Origin: Acidimicrobiales bacterium
GTDB taxonomy: Bacteria; Actinomycetota; Acidimicrobiia; Acidimicrobiales; Aldehydirespiratoraceae
Assembly: GCA_022425325.1 (NCBI GenBank)
Contig: JAKMFW010000082.1
Span: forward strand, 1 to 64,000
DNA: 64,000 bases
Direction: 5' to 3'
The notes below the pieces were generated by a model. The model saw only the letters and a program-made list of their open reading frames with translations, did no database searches and was not told the origin of the DNA. The position numbers and the translations under genes are program-made. Below, in pieces: positions 1-8,707 of this stretch; position 1 is the first letter of the stretch, and the number at the start of each line of letters is the position of its first letter.

Positions 1-1631
1 GGCTGACCGACGACCACGCTCTCTTCGATCTCGGCCATCGTGTCGACCCGCCGGTAGATCTCGGCCGTCCCGATCCGCACACCGCCCGGGTTGAGGGTCG
101 CATCGGAACGGCCCGAAATCACGTACCCGCCGGCCTCGCTTGTCGAGATGAAATCTCCGTGGTGCCACAGGCCCTCGAACCGATCGAAGTAGGCGGCGTC
201 GTAGCGGGTGTGATCGGGATCGTTCCAAAAACGCAACGGCATCGACGGGAACGGAATGCGACATACCAACTCCCCCTCGACCCCGACTGGAACCGATGCT
301 CCATCGCTATCGACGACGTCGACGGCAAGGCCGAGCGCGGGCACCTGGATCTCCCCGGCGTGCACCGGCAACATCGGGTTACCGATCACCAGACAGCCAC
401 AGAGATCGGTACCCCCGGAGATCGACGCCAGGTGAAGATCGGACTTGATCGCGTCGTACACGAACCGGAAGCCCTCGGGCGACAGTGTCGAACCGGTCGA
501 TGCCAACGTGCGGACCGTGCCGAGATCATGGGTGTCGACCGGCCGAATTCCGGCGTTCGCGCACGCGTCGAGAAACTTCGCCGACGTGCCGAAGAAGGTC
601 ACCCCGACCTCGTCGGCAAGATCGAAGAGCCGGCTCGCATTCGGGTACGTCGGCGCGCCGTCGAACAGCACCAGCGTCGCTCCGGTCGCAAGCGCGGACG
701 CAAGCCAGTTCCACATCATCCAGCCCGCGGTCGTGAAGTAGAACACCCGGTCGCCGGGGCCGAGATCGGAATGGAAAACGTGTTCGGTCAGGTGCTTCAG
801 CAGCACACCACCGGCGCGGTGCACGATGCACTTGGGCTTGCCGGTGGTGCCCGACGAGAACAGCACGTACCACGGGTGATCGAACGGCAACGGCACGAAC
901 GTGATCGGCGTCGACTCGACTGCGTCGAGCCAGCCGGGCTCGACGACGATCGATGCACGAAGGGATGGGAGCGCCGCGACGATCTCGTCGAGACGACCCG
1001 CGCAGTCGTGGCGCTTGCCGTTGTAGGCGTAGTCCTGAACCGAGAACAGCACGGTCGGCTCGATCTGCCCGAAGCGATCGATCACACCATCGGTCCCGAA
1101 GTCCGGTGACGTGCTCGCGAAGACCGCCCCGAGGCCGGCGCATGCGAGCATCACCGCAGAGGTCTCCGGCCGGTTCGGCAGCCACGCGACGACCCGGTCA
1201 CCGACCCCGACGCCCGCATCGCGCAGCAACACCTGGATCCGACCGACCATGTCGTGGAGTTCGGCACGGGTCACATCGACCGCCTCGCCGTCTTCCCCTC
1301 GGAACACGATCGCGAGTTCGTCAGACGGCTCACGAAGCAGGTTCTCGGCCACGTTCAGCGTGGCGTCCGGAAGGAAGCGGTGATCACGCAACCGCGTCCC
1401 GGGTTCGTGCAACCGCTTCCCCCGGTCACCGATCACGCCGAGTTCATCCCAGACCATCGCCCAGAACTCGCCCGGATGCTCCGTCGACCAGGCGTGCAGC
1501 GTCGAATAGTCCTCCGCCGGAGCGCCCCCGAACACCAGACCGTGCTCAGCCGCGCAACGAGCGAAGAGTCGATGGAGATTCGCACCGGCGATCCGATCGG
1601 CATCCGGTGTCCACAAGGGCGCAAACGTCAT
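1..1631 (-). CDS. acetoacetate-CoA ligase (acetoacetyl-CoA synthetase), AMP-binding; 3' end truncated by window
   Basis: Minus-strand frame reads [23 protein letters not shown]...[21 protein letters not shown]...[32 protein letters not shown]-binding motif plus acetoacetyl-CoA synthetase-specific segments. Frame is open at the window edge so it is absent from the ORF track. Confidence 0.88.
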   Translation of the reverse strand, partial: MTFAPLWTPDADRIAGANLHRLFARCAAEHGLVFGGAPAEDYSTLHAWSTEHPGEFWAMVWDELGVIGDRGKRLHEPGTRLRDHRFLPDATLNVAENLLREPSDELAIVFRGEDGEAVDVTRAELHDMVGRIQVLLRDAGVGVGDRVVAWLPNRPETSAVMLACAGLGAVFASTSPDFGTDGVIDRFGQIEPTVLFSVQDYAYNGKRHDCAGRLDEIVAALPSLRASIVVEPGWLDAVESTPITFVPLPFDHPWYVLFSSGTTGKPKCIVHRAGGVLLKHLTEHVFHSDLGPGDRVFYFTTAGWMMWNWLASALATGATLVLFDGAPTYPNASRLFDLADEVGVTFFGTSAKFLDACANAGIRPVDTHDLGTVRTLASTGSTLSPEGFRFVYDAIKSDLHLASISGGTDLCGCLVIGNPMLPVHAGEIQVPALGLAVDVVDSDGASVPVGVEGELVCRIPFPSMPLRFWNDPDHTRYDAAYFDRFEGLWHHGDFISTSEAGGYVISGRSDATLNPGGVRIGTAEIYRRVDTMAEIEESVVVGQ

Positions 1632-1654
1632 GTCCGCCACACTACGGTCTCGGC

Positions 1655-2680
1655 GTGGCCAGCCTCCCCAGACCACTCGTTCGTCGACCGACCACGATCG
1701 GCGCCGCGACGCTGCTCGCGCTCGGCTTGGCCGTCCTCACCCCGATCACCATCCCGCTGCTCTACCTCGTCGATCTCATCACCGGTTCGTTCCAGGGGCG
1801 TCGGGTGCGGACCTACCTGCTGATCACGGCCACCCTGTGGACCGAACTCGTCGGCGTCATCGGCGCCACGGCACTCACCGTCTGGTTCCTCAACGGTCGA
1901 CGGAACCCCGATGGCTGGCTGTCGGCGAACTACCGACTCGAGTTCTGGTGGTGCAAGCGCCATGTGACCAACCTTGGCGCATTCGCCGGCGTCTCGATCA
2001 CGATGCCGGATCCATCGCCGCTCACCGGTGGCCGCAGCATCATGGTCGCCCGCCACTCCAGCCACATCGACGCCATCGTTCCCTTGCTCGTGCTCGAGGA
2101 CGCCGACCGACTCGCCCGCTACACCCTCAAGGAAGACCTCAAGTGGGCCCCGGCAATGGATCTCGTCGGCGACCGCACACCGAACGTGTGGATCAACCGG
2201 TCCACACCGAGTTCGGAAATGTTCCAGCAGATCGAGCAACTCGCCGCCGAGATGCCCGACAACAGCACGTGTGTGATCTTCCCCGAGGGAACCTTCCGCA
2301 CACCGGAGCGTCACGAGGCAGCAATCGAACGGCTTCGATCCAGCCGCGACGATCTCGCCGACAAGGCGAACGGACTCCGCTACGTCCTCCCGCCCCGGCC
2401 AGCAGGAACACTTGCCTTGATGCGTGGTGCCCCCGACGCCGACATCATCGTGTTGGCGAATGTCGGTGTCGAGGGCAGGAGTTCCATCAAGGAAATCATC
2501 GCCACGATCACCGACAAGCGACCCATTGAGGTCCATGCCGTCCGCCATCCGCGATCGACCGTCCCGACCGACGACGATGAGATCAACGCATGGCTGATCG
2601 AGCGCTGGATCGAGATGGACGACTGGATCCACCATCACGTTCTTGCACGCACCACTGCGCCGGAGGAAACCGAGCGATGA
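1655..2680 (+). CDS. 1-acyl-sn-glycerol-3-phosphate acyltransferase-like (PlsC-type) membrane protein
   Basis: In ORF 953..2680; GTG start at 1655. N-terminal hydrophobic segments, ARHSSHIDAIV (HxxxxD-like) and FPEGTFRT motifs. Confidence 0.7.
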   Translation: MASLPRPLVRRPTTIGAATLLALGLAVLTPITIPLLYLVDLITGSFQGRRVRTYLLITATLWTELVGVIGATALTVWFLNGRRNPDGWLSANYRLEFWWCKRHVTNLGAFAGVSITMPDPSPLTGGRSIMVARHSSHIDAIVPLLVLEDADRLARYTLKEDLKWAPAMDLVGDRTPNVWINRSTPSSEMFQQIEQLAAEMPDNSTCVIFPEGTFRTPERHEAAIERLRSSRDDLADKANGLRYVLPPRPAGTLALMRGAPDADIIVLANVGVEGRSSIKEIIATITDKRPIEVHAVRHPRSTVPTDDDEINAWLIERWIEMDDWIHHHVLARTTAPEETER

Positions 2681-3453
2681 GCAACCCCACCGCCGATCCG
2701 GCCGATCTTGCGTTCGCAATCGAACTCGCCGAGGACGCCGGCGCCAGCACGCTCGCGTGGTTCCAGAGCGCCACACTGGCCGTGGAACACAAGGGGGATG
2801 GTTCGCCGGTGACCGCCGCCGACCTCGCCGCTGAAGCACGCGTCCGAGAGCGGCTTGCCGCGACGCATCCCGGTGACGGGATCATCGGCGAGGAGGACGA
2901 CGACGTCGAGGGCAGTACCGGGCGGCGGTGGGTCGTCGACCCGATCGACGGCACGAAAGCCTTCACGAAGGGCGTGCCGCTGTACGCCACCCTGATCGCG
3001 CTTATCGACGACCACGGGCCGGCCGTCGGCGTGATCCACCTCCCCGCCCTCGGCGAAACCATTGCCGCAGGCCGGGGACTCGGCTGCACCTTCAACGGCG
3101 CGCCGTGCCGCGTGTCGGGACACGACACGCTCGACGGTGCGTACGCCACCACCAGCGGCTTCGGGTACTGGCCCTCGACGGCACTGCAGCGGGTACTCGA
3201 CAGCGACGTCGTCTTTCGAACGTGGGGCGACGCCTACGGCTACGCCCTGGTCGCCACCGGCCGAGCCGAGGCGATGATCGATCCCCTCGCCAACCCATGG
3301 GACATCGCCCCGATGGCCGTGATCATCCCTGAGGCAGGTGGACGCTTCTCCAACTTCGACGGCGTTGAACGACCCGACTCGTGGAACCGCAACAGCGGCG
3401 TCGCGACGAACGGCATACTCCACGACGACCTCATCGGGCTCTTCACCGATTGA
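2677..3453 (+). CDS. hisN: inositol monophosphatase family / HisN-type histidinol-phosphatase
   Basis: GEEDDD, WVVDPIDGTKAFTKG and WDIAPMAVIIPEAGG motifs; ATGA overlap with the upstream gene. Confidence 0.75.
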   Translation: MSNPTADPADLAFAIELAEDAGASTLAWFQSATLAVEHKGDGSPVTAADLAAEARVRERLAATHPGDGIIGEEDDDVEGSTGRRWVVDPIDGTKAFTKGVPLYATLIALIDDHGPAVGVIHLPALGETIAAGRGLGCTFNGAPCRVSGHDTLDGAYATTSGFGYWPSTALQRVLDSDVVFRTWGDAYGYALVATGRAEAMIDPLANPWDIAPMAVIIPEAGGRFSNFDGVERPDSWNRNSGVATNGILHDDLIGLFTD

Positions 3454-3468
3454 GTGGGGTGCCCTCGC

Positions 3469-4101
3469 TCAGTTGTCCATGAAGAACGCTTCGGCATCGG
3501 CAAACCCACGATCGGGATCCTCCGGCGCAACACCGATTGCATTCGCGCACGACACACCGGCTTCCGGCGCCGTCTCGGACACTCGACCGAGTTGACGATC
3601 GAAGAACTCGGTGACCGCCGGATCGGCCATCGACATCACCGCAAGCTGACGTTGCCAGGCGGTGAGGACAATTGGGTGCTTCAGGCCCGGATACGGCGCA
3701 GCGAGAACATGGCCGTCGAGGTCGACGGTCGCAGCGATCGTGTCCCGGGTGGCTGCGTCGACGTTGGGGTCATAGGCGATCCAGATCGCCCCGTGCTCGA
3801 GTGAGTGGACCGCGGTCTCGTCGCGGATCGGCTCGGTGTAGAAGCCACAGTTCTGCCAGGTCGGAAAGTGGTCCCCACTCGCAGGCGGCCTCATTTCGTA
3901 GGCAACCTCACACAGCACATGCGTCGCGCCGAAATCCTCCAGTTCGAGGATCACCCCGACCTCGATTTCGGCCGGATCGCGCCGATCGACCGGCGGGCAC
4001 TCACCATCGGCGTCGGCTAGCGGCGCCTCGGCTGGCCGAAGCCCACAGCCTGAGACGAAGACGGCGACGACGGCGGTCAGAACGGCGAGGTGGCGGCCCA
4101 T
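3469..4101 (-). CDS. DUF3105-like lipoprotein
   Basis: MGRHLAVLTAVVAVFVSGCGL lipobox, YEMRPPASGDHFPTWQNCGFYTEPIRDETAVHSLEHGAIWIAY as in DUF3105. ORF extends to 4137; the internal ATG gives a better signal peptide. Confidence 0.7.
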   Translation of the reverse strand: MGRHLAVLTAVVAVFVSGCGLRPAEAPLADADGECPPVDRRDPAEIEVGVILELEDFGATHVLCEVAYEMRPPASGDHFPTWQNCGFYTEPIRDETAVHSLEHGAIWIAYDPNVDAATRDTIAATVDLDGHVLAAPYPGLKHPIVLTAWQRQLAVMSMADPAVTEFFDRQLGRVSETAPEAGVSCANAIGVAPEDPDRGFADAEAFFMDN

Positions 4102-4182
4102 ACGGACCGCCACCCTACCCAATGGGGGTGCGGCCACTACGACGTGTGAAGAACACCGCCCACGGCAAAAGGGGGTGCTTGG

Positions 4183-5133
4183 TCACGTCATCCGAGCTGT
4201 GAGCGCCGGTGCATCCGATTCGATCAGGTTGATCTCCTCCATGCGGTCAGCGAACGCTGACGCCGTCGCAATTTCCTCAGCGAACGTGGCCTTGCGACGT
4301 GCAACTCGACCGCTGCCCCCGGAGGGATCGGACAGCTCGCTCGTGTACTGGGCGTCGATGCCTTCCCGCAGCATCAACAGCGCCTCGCTTCGGAGCTGGG
4401 AGATGCGACTGACCGTCACCCCGAGGAAGTCGGCGAGCTCCTGCGATGTTCGCCCTTCGAGGAACGAGCCGACCACGACGAGACGGTGACGATCAGGCAG
4501 GAGACGGATGGCGTCGCGCAGGTAACTGTGGAGTTCGCGCAGCTCGAGCTCGGCGGAAGGTTCGATCGAGTCGTCATCGGCGAGCAGGTCGACCAGCGTG
4601 AGATCCTTCTCGCCCTCGTGTGGCGTCGCGTGTTCGAGATTGAGCACGACACTGCGGAACCTCCGGTGCTGCAGTTGGTCGAGTTCATCTCGGCGCATAT
4701 CGAGGGCCTCGGCCACTTCGTTACTGTCGGGCGTCCGACCCAACTCGGCAGCCAGGTGCTGCTCGGCCTGCTCAAGTTGACGAGCGAGCGTTCGTACGGA
4801 TCGAGGAGCCCAGTCGGCGGCGCGGACGGCGTCGAGGATGGCGCCTCGAATGCGCTGCGCAGCAAAGCGCTCGAACGGTACGCCACGAGCCGCGTCGTAC
4901 CGACGGGCCGCCTCGACCAGGCCGAGTGCGCCAGCACGAGCGAGCTCGTCACGGTCGACGTGGCGGGGAAACTGCACGGCCACCTGGAAAACGACGTGTT
5001 TCACGAGGGGGAGGTGCTCCTCGATCAACGTCGCCAGCTCGACATCCATCGAGCCCACACCCTGGCTGGGTAGCACCTGCGTTCGGTGGGCTCGGATGCG
5101 TCGTCTCCGATCGTCGTTGTCGCTCTGGTTCAT
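4183..5133 (-). CDS. RNA polymerase sigma factor, FliA/WhiG-like sigma-70 family
   Basis: LATLIEEHLPLVKHVVFQVA...GALGLVEAARRYDAARGVPFERFAAQRIRGAILDAVR and C-terminal HTH ELADFLGVTVSRISQLRSEAL. Confidence 0.85.
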   Translation of the reverse strand: MNQSDNDDRRRRIRAHRTQVLPSQGVGSMDVELATLIEEHLPLVKHVVFQVAVQFPRHVDRDELARAGALGLVEAARRYDAARGVPFERFAAQRIRGAILDAVRAADWAPRSVRTLARQLEQAEQHLAAELGRTPDSNEVAEALDMRRDELDQLQHRRFRSVVLNLEHATPHEGEKDLTLVDLLADDDSIEPSAELELRELHSYLRDAIRLLPDRHRLVVVGSFLEGRTSQELADFLGVTVSRISQLRSEALLMLREGIDAQYTSELSDPSGGSGRVARRKATFAEEIATASAFADRMEEINLIESDAPALTARMT

Positions 5134-5282
5134 CGCCCCAGAGGCCTCTCGATTGCCATACGAGGGGTTTCGGCAGAGTCGACGACGACCTTGAGCGATT
5201 CTGCGAGATTTCCTCCCCGTCGCCCACACCAACGCCGTGCGTTGGCGTTTCAGCAAGGCTGACGATCGACCTCGCTGGCTCC

Positions 5283-6275
5283 TCAGACGAAGGTCGAGAT
5301 GCCCTCGAAGCGAACCGGCTTCACACCCCGATCGGCGAGCGTAGTGAGCAGACCCACGGTGTCGGCATGACCAGCAAGGCCTCGAGCACCGGTCACAAGA
5401 TCGTTCGCAAGGACATGCATCGTCGCGGCCGCAGCCACCGCACCAGCCGCCACGGCCGGCCGTTCGATCGCTCCGTACACCGACACGCGACGCTCGACCC
5501 CAACCCGCCCACGCAACTCGACGCGGATAGCGCCGATGCCTCCTTCGGCGTGCGGGGGCCGCAGCATCGGGAGCGGTGCGGTGAGACGGTCTCGTCGCGT
5601 GGCTGCCTGACGAGCGGTGACGCGTTGGACCCCGTCGAACTCTGGCACCAACAACAGGGCATCCGGGAGCGCAGCCCGGTAGCAATCTCGACCACCGACC
5701 GGATCCGGAAACCAGGCGAGTTCCCGTCCTGACCCACCGGCCCGACGCATCCATCGACCGTCGCGCCAGTCGATACCGGTTGAACTCAAGGCTCGGTGAT
5801 GCTGTCGGGCGCAGGCCGGGCCGCCGGTGCCGACCTTCGCAACATGAATCTCCTCGACCTCATCGAATTCACGAGCACCATGCCGGGCGAGGACACAACT
5901 GAGACCGGGCATGAATCCGGCGCCCACGACAACCGGAACGCGACGAGAGCGGGCTTCGTCATCAAGTTCAAGCAGACGGCGGACCTCGGATGTCTGATTG
6001 GAGGTCGTGACCGCGGCGATGCCCTCACGCATCGCCCGACGAGCGACATCGAGTTGCGTACCGGGCGGCGTGGCAATGACGACCACGGCTGGGTCGTCGC
6101 TGATCCGGCGGCCATGCCCTGCGACCGCACCGTCGCCGAGATCGTCGACAAGTCGGTCACGTCGTTCGAGGCTGGGATCGCGGATCTCGAGCGTGTCGAC
6201 AGCGCCGCTGGAGCGCAACTGCCGGGCGATCCGAGCACCGGTCGCGCCGGCACCGAAGAGCAAGACCCGAGCCAT
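5283..6275 (-). CDS. saccharopine dehydrogenase-like NAD(P)-binding protein
   Basis: VLLFGAGATGARIARQL Rossmann motif; ATG at 6275 overlaps the TGA of an upstream small ORF, favouring this start over 6308. Confidence 0.65.
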   Translation of the reverse strand: MARVLLFGAGATGARIARQLRSSGAVDTLEIRDPSLERRDRLVDDLGDGAVAGHGRRISDDPAVVVIATPPGTQLDVARRAMREGIAAVTTSNQTSEVRRLLELDDEARSRRVPVVVGAGFMPGLSCVLARHGAREFDEVEEIHVAKVGTGGPACARQHHRALSSTGIDWRDGRWMRRAGGSGRELAWFPDPVGGRDCYRAALPDALLLVPEFDGVQRVTARQAATRRDRLTAPLPMLRPPHAEGGIGAIRVELRGRVGVERRVSVYGAIERPAVAAGAVAAAATMHVLANDLVTGARGLAGHADTVGLLTTLADRGVKPVRFEGISTFV

Positions 6276-6427
6276 CAGCGCAAATCGTCGCCGCGAAGCT
6301 CGCGCCATCCGCCGGTCTGAGGTGGGATGCCGCCATGGCCACGAACCCTGATCGCGGCCGCCACGGCAATGCCGGCGCCGATGGCCACGAACGCTCGGCG
6401 GATCAAGGTGATCAGGCCTCCGCCCAC
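6275..6427 (-). CDS. small hydrophobic protein, 50 aa (VGGGLITLIRRAFVAIGAGIAVAAAIRVRGHGGIPPQTGGWRELRGDDLR)
   Basis: GTG start preceded by AGGAGGC; stop overlaps the next start (TGATG), suggesting translational coupling. Below the ORF-track length cutoff. Confidence 0.5.
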   Translation of the reverse strand: MGGGLITLIRRAFVAIGAGIAVAAAIRVRGHGGIPPQTGGWRELRGDDLR

Positions 6428-6486
6428 GATGCCTCCTGACGCCGTCAGCACGGGTTCACACTCACCGGGTCACGGGGTGTGGTGCG

Positions 6487-6560
<74 letters not shown>

Positions 6561-6575
6561 GTGCGGCCGACAACG

Positions 6576-7424
6576 CTAGCGGTCGTCGTCGCCATTGACG
6601 ACCCCTTCGTCGGGGCCATCGATTTCGGGATCGGCACCCGACTCGGCGTTCGCTGGGGTCGGATGGAGCTCGTCTGTTGCGCTGGACTCCGGAGCAACGT
6701 CTGCGACGGGAGCGCCCTCGCTGGGGGCCGATTCAGCAGCCTCGGCGCTGGGTTCGCTGGCCATCGCGGGAGCAGGTACCACGCCAGGCTGAGGCTGACT
6801 CGTGCCGACGACACGATCTAGCATCCCGCGGCGGGGACGAAGTCGCTTCGGCCGGGGACGAGCGGTCTCTTCCTCGACAACGGTGAACCGGACACCACCA
6901 GTCACGTCGGAGATCAGGTTGAACAACACCGCCATCAAGACGGTGAAGCCCGCACCGGCAACAACCAGCACCAAGCCGCCGATCGCACTGGCACGAAAGA
7001 TCTGATCCGCATTGAACGTGAAGCTCTCGAGCGCGAACAGCTCGGTAACGAAGGTCTCGACATTGTCGACCGTGCCGGAACTGACCGCGAGACTCCACAG
7101 CATCACACCGGCGATCAACAGAATCACCCAGAGACAGAAGTAGAAGATCAGCGCGACTTTGAGCACCGACCACGGCTCGACATGGCGGACGAGTCGACGG
7201 ACCTTGCGGGCACGAAGACGCCCGGCAGTGCGTTTGTCGCGCCACGTCGGCCGAGCGACCGGACGAGGACCGACCGGCGTGAGACCGGCGGGAACACCCT
7301 GCTGCGGCGCACCACCATTCGGTGATGCCGAGGCGGCAGCGGGTGGGGTGTCGGCAGGCAGCACGAACTCTTCGCCGGTGGCGAGCTTGAACATCGCATC
7401 GTCGAGGTCGGGAAGTTCGCTCAT
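6576..7424 (-). CDS. DUF3566 domain membrane protein (Rv0007-like)
   Basis: Two TM segments (VALIFYFCLWVILLIAGVMLWSLA; ASAIGGLVLVVAGAGFTVLMAVLFNLISDVTGGVRFTVVEEE); position between gyrA and tRNA-Ile. Confidence 0.8.
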   Translation of the reverse strand: MSELPDLDDAMFKLATGEEFVLPADTPPAAASASPNGGAPQQGVPAGLTPVGPRPVARPTWRDKRTAGRLRARKVRRLVRHVEPWSVLKVALIFYFCLWVILLIAGVMLWSLAVSSGTVDNVETFVTELFALESFTFNADQIFRASAIGGLVLVVAGAGFTVLMAVLFNLISDVTGGVRFTVVEEETARPRPKRLRPRRGMLDRVVGTSQPQPGVVPAPAMASEPSAEAAESAPSEGAPVADVAPESSATDELHPTPANAESGADPEIDGPDEGVVNGDDDR

Positions 7425-7465
7425 GAGCAGTCAGCAGTGTACGGGACGCGGGCCGGTCGACCGCT

Positions 7466-8284
7466 TCACCCTCCCCCATCGAGATGGGCGGCCAACTCGT
7501 GACGCCAGTGGTCGAGGTTCTTGTACGTGGCGACGTCGACGGGCAACGCTCGCAGTTCCACCGCAAGCGCCTGATCGATCTCTCCGAGCACCTCACCGAG
7601 TGGCCACCGATGAATACGGACCGTGAACACGAGCGCATCCGAGGTGCGTTCGAGGCGCCGCACGGTCTGTCGCTCGACTCGCAACAGCAGGTCACGGTCC
7701 GGATCGGCGGGAAGCGAGCGAGGGGCCTGGCGATCGTCGGCCTCAAGCCGCAACGCTGCGTCGCCGACCACCGACCAATTCGCCCGCCACGCCAGGCGGC
7801 CCGGTTGGAGACGGTCGAAAAAACGATCGACGGCCGTGGCGATGTCGTCGTAACGCGGCACCGGCTCGTGGATCGCGGCCATCGTGCGGCCGATCTTCTC
7901 GGACGGGCGCCACCGGGTGGGAAAGCACACGACGCCGGCGGTCATGACCCAGGCCCCGTTGCGCCGCTCCATCACGACGAGATCCTCATGAATCCGCCGA
8001 GCCGCCACTTCGAGCGGGTGACCAGCATCGTCGAGCTCCTCCCCCAGCGCCGCCGCGACGAGTTCGCGAACCTCCTCACACGCCGCTTCCGACCCCGGTG
8101 TGGTGACCAACGCGTCGGCGCCGGCAGCGAGGAGGCGTTCTTTCTCTGCGAGGTCGCCAGGAAGATCGTCGGGATCGAACTGCAGCCAGGCATCGCTCGT
8201 GAGCGCTCGCGACGCAACCCGCCACCGGAACGGCTCGGCGTGAAAGAGGGTCGTCGGCACGACCTCGGCGAAAGGCAGGACCAT
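7466..8284 (-). CDS. DUF3445 / heme-dependent oxidative N-demethylase-like protein
   Basis: FPTRWRPSEKIGRTMAAIHEPVPRYDDIATAVDRFFDRLQPGRLAWRANWSVV and RVERQTVRRLERTSDALVFTVRIH are typical of DUF3445. Confidence 0.7.
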   Translation of the reverse strand: MVLPFAEVVPTTLFHAEPFRWRVASRALTSDAWLQFDPDDLPGDLAEKERLLAAGADALVTTPGSEAACEEVRELVAAALGEELDDAGHPLEVAARRIHEDLVVMERRNGAWVMTAGVVCFPTRWRPSEKIGRTMAAIHEPVPRYDDIATAVDRFFDRLQPGRLAWRANWSVVGDAALRLEADDRQAPRSLPADPDRDLLLRVERQTVRRLERTSDALVFTVRIHRWPLGEVLGEIDQALAVELRALPVDVATYKNLDHWRHELAAHLDGGG

Positions 8285-8302
8285 CGCTGCAGTCTGGCCG
8301 CA

Positions 8303-8629
8303 TCACCCCGAACTCCGCACCCACACAGTCGATGCCGACGCCTCGGCCTGAGCCTGGACGTCGCCGACCCGCACCTCGACCCGTACACCGCGCCACGTGT
8401 GCTCGAACGAGAGAAGCTCGGCACCGTTGCGCTCGGCGAGGTCTCTCGCCGCCGGTTCGCCCGCGGCCGCACCCGCCAACGCTGCGGCATCAGCGGCCGT
8501 ACGGGCTCGTGCCGCATCGTCCACCACGATCGCCAGATGCACAGCAACAACGACCAATGTCATTGCCGCCGCCACGACCAGCATCATCCAGGGAAGCGCC
8601 TGGCCCCGATCACATCCGTGGTCCAGCAC
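8303..8629 (-). CDS. TadE/TadG-like pilus-type protein (Rv3654c-like)
   Basis: DRGQALPWMMLVVAAAMTLVVVAVHLAIVVDDAARARTAADAAALAGA typical single-TM Tad/flp N-terminus. Confidence 0.6.
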   Translation of the reverse strand: MLDHGCDRGQALPWMMLVVAAAMTLVVVAVHLAIVVDDAARARTAADAAALAGAAAGEPAARDLAERNGAELLSFEHTWRGVRVEVRVGDVQAQAEASASTVWVRSSG

Positions 8630-8707
8630 GGATCAACCTCCTCCGGGACGGGCCCGGTTCGTCACGTTGACGGGGAAGTCGTGCTGAGGGCGGGTTGGAC
8701 CCGAGAA

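Noticed and set aside
953-1654. N-terminal extension of the acyltransferase ORF
   Set aside because: Overlaps the opposite-strand acetoacetyl-CoA ligase; Arg/Ser/Pro-rich antisense composition; good GTG start at 1655.
5229-5245. CCAACGC-CGT-GCGTTGG hairpin upstream of sigma factor
   Set aside because: Short stem with 3-nt loop and no T-tract; too common in high-GC DNA to call as a regulatory element.
5134-5754. N-terminal extension of the sigma factor ORF
   Set aside because: Overlaps the saccharopine dehydrogenase-like gene in another frame and has Arg/Gly-rich non-protein composition.
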